Source: UBA12077 sp963665525
GTDB lineage: Bacteria > Bacteroidota > Bacteroidia > Bacteroidales > UBA12077
DNA: 64,000 nt
Assembly: GCA_963665525.1 (NCBI GenBank)
Contig: OY762280.1
Span: 3,844,001 to 3,908,000 of the forward strand
Direction of reading: 5' to 3'
Positions 61,234 through 64,000 of the stretch are shown piece after piece. Below the pieces are notes generated by a model, which did not search any database, was not told the DNA's origin, and saw only the letters and a list, made by a program, of their open reading frames with translations. The first letter of the stretch is position 1; each line of letters begins with the position of its first letter. The translations under genes and the position numbers were made by a program.

Positions 61234-64000
61234 ATGAGTATATATGGAAGTGCAGTAAAAAAACCCATAACCACGGCAATGATTTTTTTAGCCGTAATCG
61301 TTTTTGGATTTTTTTCGCTAACACAATTACCAATAGATTTAATGCCTGAGATTGAGTATCCGGTAATTACCGTTTTTACTACTTATGGTGGTGCCAGTGC
61401 TCAGGATATTGAAAAAAACATTACAGAAGTTCTGGAAGAATCGTTAAATTCTGTTGACGATCTTAAAGATATTACTTCAGTTTCAAGAGACAATTTCTCT
61501 GTAGTTGCACTGGAATTTGAATTTGGATCCAATTTGGATGCGGCATCCAATGATATTAGAGATATGCTGTCTTTAGTGGAAAGTAGATTACCGGAAGATG
61601 CTGATAAGCCAACATTATTTAAGTTCGATATGAGTATGATGCCTGTAATCGTTTATGCTTTTACGGCAGAAGAAAGTTATGAAGGCATAGAAAAAATGCT
61701 TGAAAACAAAATAAGCAATCCATTAAAAATGATTGATGGAGTAGGATCAATTGGAGTTATGGGAGCACCAAGTCGAGAGATTGCTATAAGCGTTGATCCA
61801 GTTAGACTTGAAGCGTATAATATTTCAGTTGAGCGATTAGGTCAGATTTTACAGACAGAGAATTTAAATATGCCTTCAGGAAGTGTTGATATGGGACGCA
61901 TGAGCTACCAGCTTAGAGTGCAAGGCGAATTTGAAAGATCAAGTCAAATCAAAAATATTGTTATTGGAAGCCAGAATGGTAAGAATGTTTATTTAAAGGA
62001 TATAGCAACAGTCCGTGATTCAATTCAGGAAATGACCATTGATCAGAAAGCAAACGGAATGCAGAGTGTGATGATGATGGTCATGAAACAGTCAGGTGCA
62101 AATACAGTTCAAATTGCTGATGAAGTCAATGAGAAAATGATTGATTTGAAAAAAACTTTGCCGGATGATGTTGAAATGATTCAGGTTTATGATTCAAGTG
62201 AATTTATTAAAGATTCACTGAATAATTTAACAAGTACTTTAATGTATGCCTTAATATTTGTGATATTAGTAGTACTGTTTTTTCTTGGAAGATGGCGAGC
62301 AACGTTCATCATTGTTTTAACAATTCCTATTGCACTGATTGTATCTTTTATTTATTTATATAGTACCGGAAATACAATTAATATTATTTCCTTGTCAGCA
62401 CTATCAATTGCTATTGGTATGGTTGTGGATGATGCCATCGTTGTACTCGAGAATATTACCAAACATATTGAAAGAGGTTCTACTCCTCGCGAAGCAGCTA
62501 TCTATGCAACAAATGAAGTGTGGTTGGCTGTAATTGTAACAACATTAACTGTTGTTGCAGTATTTTTCCCGATGACTATGGTTGGCGGTATGGCTGGTAT
62601 TTTATTTAAACCTCTTGGTTGGATTGTAACTATTACTGTTGTTACATCGACTATTGCTGCTATTACATTAACTCCTATGCTAAGTTCTAAAATGCTTAAG
62701 CTAAAAAGGAATCATAAAAATCCGGGTAAGCTAAGTTGGGATAGAACAATTCTTCCGGGATTAAATAGCTTGGATGTATTTTATGAGCGATCATTAAAGT
62801 GGTCGTTAAGCCATAAAAAGATTGTTGTAATCGCTTCTGGATTACTACTGTTTGGTTCATTCTTTTTAGTAGGTCAGATTGGAACTGAATTTATGCCAAC
62901 ACAAGACGATGGCATATTACAGTTAGAAGTGGAGCTGCAATCGGGAACAAGAGTGGAGGAAACAAGCAGGGTTGCAAGAGAAATCGAAGCTAAAATCAAA
63001 GCACAAGCTCCTGAAATAAAATTAACCAATACAACAACAGGAACCGATGAAGATGCTGGGATGACAGCAATATTTAGAACAACAGGGTCAAATATTATGA
63101 CATCAACGGTTATTTTAACTGATGCAACGGAAAGAGAAAGATCATCGGCTGAAATTGCAGACATTATAAGGAACGAGATAGCATCTATTCCAGAAGTAAT
63201 CAATTTTAAAGTAACCTTAGGAAATAATTCTCAAAGCACCAATAATGTGGATGTTGTTTTATATGGATATGATATTGAAACAACAACTGCTTTAGCAAAT
63301 ACAATCTCTGATAGATTATCACAAATTGAAGGAGCAAAAGATGTTAATATAAGTCGTGAAAGGGCTAAACCAGAGCTTCGAGTAATTCTTGATCAGGATA
63401 AGATGTCACAAAATGGGTTAAATACTTATACAGTTTCAATGGCTTTAAGAAATAGAGTTGCTGGATTAACTGCAAGTAAATTTAGAGAAGAAGGTGAAGA
63501 ATACGATATTGTTGTTCAGTACGACAAAGATTATAGAAATTCAATTAGTGATATTGAAAATATTGCTATACAAAATCCAATGGGAGAATATATTCGCTTA
63601 TCAGAGATTGGACAGGTAGTTGAATATTGGTCTCCACCAAATATTGAAAGAAAAAGAAGAGAACGTATTGTTACTATTTCAACAACACCATATGGTGTAT
63701 CATTAGGTGAAATGGCTAATATTATAAAAGAGGATTTAAAAGCGGTTGATATTCCTGATGATATCATTGTTGAAGTAGGTGGTGCTTATGAAGATCAACA
63801 AGAATCTTTTGCCGATTTAGCTTTATTATTAATTGTAAGTTTAATATTGGTATACATTGTAATGGCATCGCAATTTGAATCATTAAAAATGCCATTCATT
63901 ATCATGTTCTCAATTCCATTTGCTTTTGTTGGAGTAATAATCACATTATATATTACCAATACAGTGTTAAGTATAATTGCTGCTTTGGGTGCTATTATGT
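61234..64000 (+). CDS. RND efflux pump, inner-membrane subunit (cut by window edge)
   Basis: The frame opens with ATG at 61234 (MSIYGSAVKKPITTAMIFLA) and stays open to the right edge, 922 residues visible of about 1,000-1,050 expected. First membrane helix at about 10-30, periplasmic porter domain, then helices with IAIGMVVDDAIVVLENI (about 390-406), which contains the paired proton-relay aspartates of AcrB-like pumps. A second porter domain (about 550-850) leads to further helices (LALLLIVSLILVYIVMASQF). The hydrophobe/amphiphile (HAE1) group is likely. Substrate cannot be told. Last visible gene of the GbsR-controlled operon. Confidence 0.95.
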   Translation, partial: MSIYGSAVKKPITTAMIFLAVIVFGFFSLTQLPIDLMPEIEYPVITVFTTYGGASAQDIEKNITEVLEESLNSVDDLKDITSVSRDNFSVVALEFEFGSNLDAASNDIRDMLSLVESRLPEDADKPTLFKFDMSMMPVIVYAFTAEESYEGIEKMLENKISNPLKMIDGVGSIGVMGAPSREIAISVDPVRLEAYNISVERLGQILQTENLNMPSGSVDMGRMSYQLRVQGEFERSSQIKNIVIGSQNGKNVYLKDIATVRDSIQEMTIDQKANGMQSVMMMVMKQSGANTVQIADEVNEKMIDLKKTLPDDVEMIQVYDSSEFIKDSLNNLTSTLMYALIFVILVVLFFLGRWRATFIIVLTIPIALIVSFIYLYSTGNTINIISLSALSIAIGMVVDDAIVVLENITKHIERGSTPREAAIYATNEVWLAVIVTTLTVVAVFFPMTMVGGMAGILFKPLGWIVTITVVTSTIAAITLTPMLSSKMLKLKRNHKNPGKLSWDRTILPGLNSLDVFYERSLKWSLSHKKIVVIASGLLLFGSFFLVGQIGTEFMPTQDDGILQLEVELQSGTRVEETSRVAREIEAKIKAQAPEIKLTNTTTGTDEDAGMTAIFRTTGSNIMTSTVILTDATERERSSAEIADIIRNEIASIPEVINFKVTLGNNSQSTNNVDVVLYGYDIETTTALANTISDRLSQIEGAKDVNISRERAKPELRVILDQDKMSQNGLNTYTVSMALRNRVAGLTASKFREEGEEYDIVVQYDKDYRNSISDIENIAIQNPMGEYIRLSEIGQVVEYWSPPNIERKRRERIVTISTTPYGVSLGEMANIIKEDLKAVDIPDDIIVEVGGAYEDQQESFADLALLLIVSLILVYIVMASQFESLKMPFIIMFSIPFAFVGVIITLYITNTVLSIIAALGAIM

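Noticed and set aside
1..64000. tRNA or rRNA genes
   Set aside because: No spacer showed a cloverleaf with a TTCGA-type T-loop and acceptor pairing; searched only by eye, so a miss is possible.

Overview
The window comes from an AT-rich member of the Bacteroidota, most likely a marine or anaerobic lineage of the Marinilabiliales type. Reasons seen in the sequence: a giant type IX secretion (T9SS) adhesin beside a PorP/SprF protein, GldA, the long two-part form of IspG, an ECF sigma/FecR pair, DUF4296 and DUF4412 proteins, free-standing four-helix-bundle (S23-type) genes, and TAnnTTTG-type promoters with few Shine-Dalgarno sites. Species cannot be named from sequence alone.

Layout. 1-8.6 kb (minus strand) is the start of an exopolysaccharide locus: an UpxY/NusG-like antiterminator, a Wza-type export lipoprotein, a Wzc-type tyrosine autokinase, a family 2 glycosyltransferase, a DUF354 protein and a gene running off the left edge. 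Between them sit accessory cassettes (two four-helix-bundle genes and a HEPN/MNT pair) in repeat-rich spacers. 8.7-13.5 kb holds metK, a broken third four-helix-bundle gene, gldA and ispG. 13.6-21.3 kb (minus strand) is an ECF sigma/FecR signalling locus. Its output is not a SusCD pair: it has an STN-domain protein fused to GxQxxGxxN surface repeats, a second such repeat protein, and a TonB-dependent receptor. An identical 32-bp bipartite element lies before fecR and before the second repeat protein, and is probably the sigma factor's promoter.

21.3-35.7 kb is mostly housekeeping: metG, an LD-carboxypeptidase, YraN, a MmcQ-like protein, a DUF502 membrane protein, a LuxE-like ligase, a SpoIIE-type phosphatase, cysS, rbfA, a methyltransferase and a LolC/E-type permease. 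It also contains an OLD-like ATPase with a ruined TOPRIM domain and a small secreted protein with repeated LEEWM motifs. 35.9-45.9 kb is the 3,001-residue T9SS adhesin, with 12 near-identical HYR-like repeats grown by block duplication, followed by its PorP/SprF partner. 46-55.5 kb carries DUF4296, an amidohydrolase, bacteriohemerythrin behind a Fur-like palindrome, a glycosyltransferase, a PAP2-like protein, rpoN, asnS, a degenerate metallopeptidase-like protein, a DUF2007-USP-USP fusion and ispD.

55.6-58.2 kb is a small TetR-controlled operon: an acyl-carrier-like protein without its serine, a lipoprotein metallophosphoesterase and a secreted barrel-like protein, with three copies of one operator. 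58.2-64 kb is a GbsR/MarR-controlled RND efflux operon (TolC, adaptor, pump) with two GTTCG-N8-CGAAC operators; the pump runs off the right edge. The best candidates for undescribed biology are the STN/surface-repeat ECF locus and the serine-less carrier-protein operon. No tRNA, rRNA, CRISPR array or autonomous transposon was seen.
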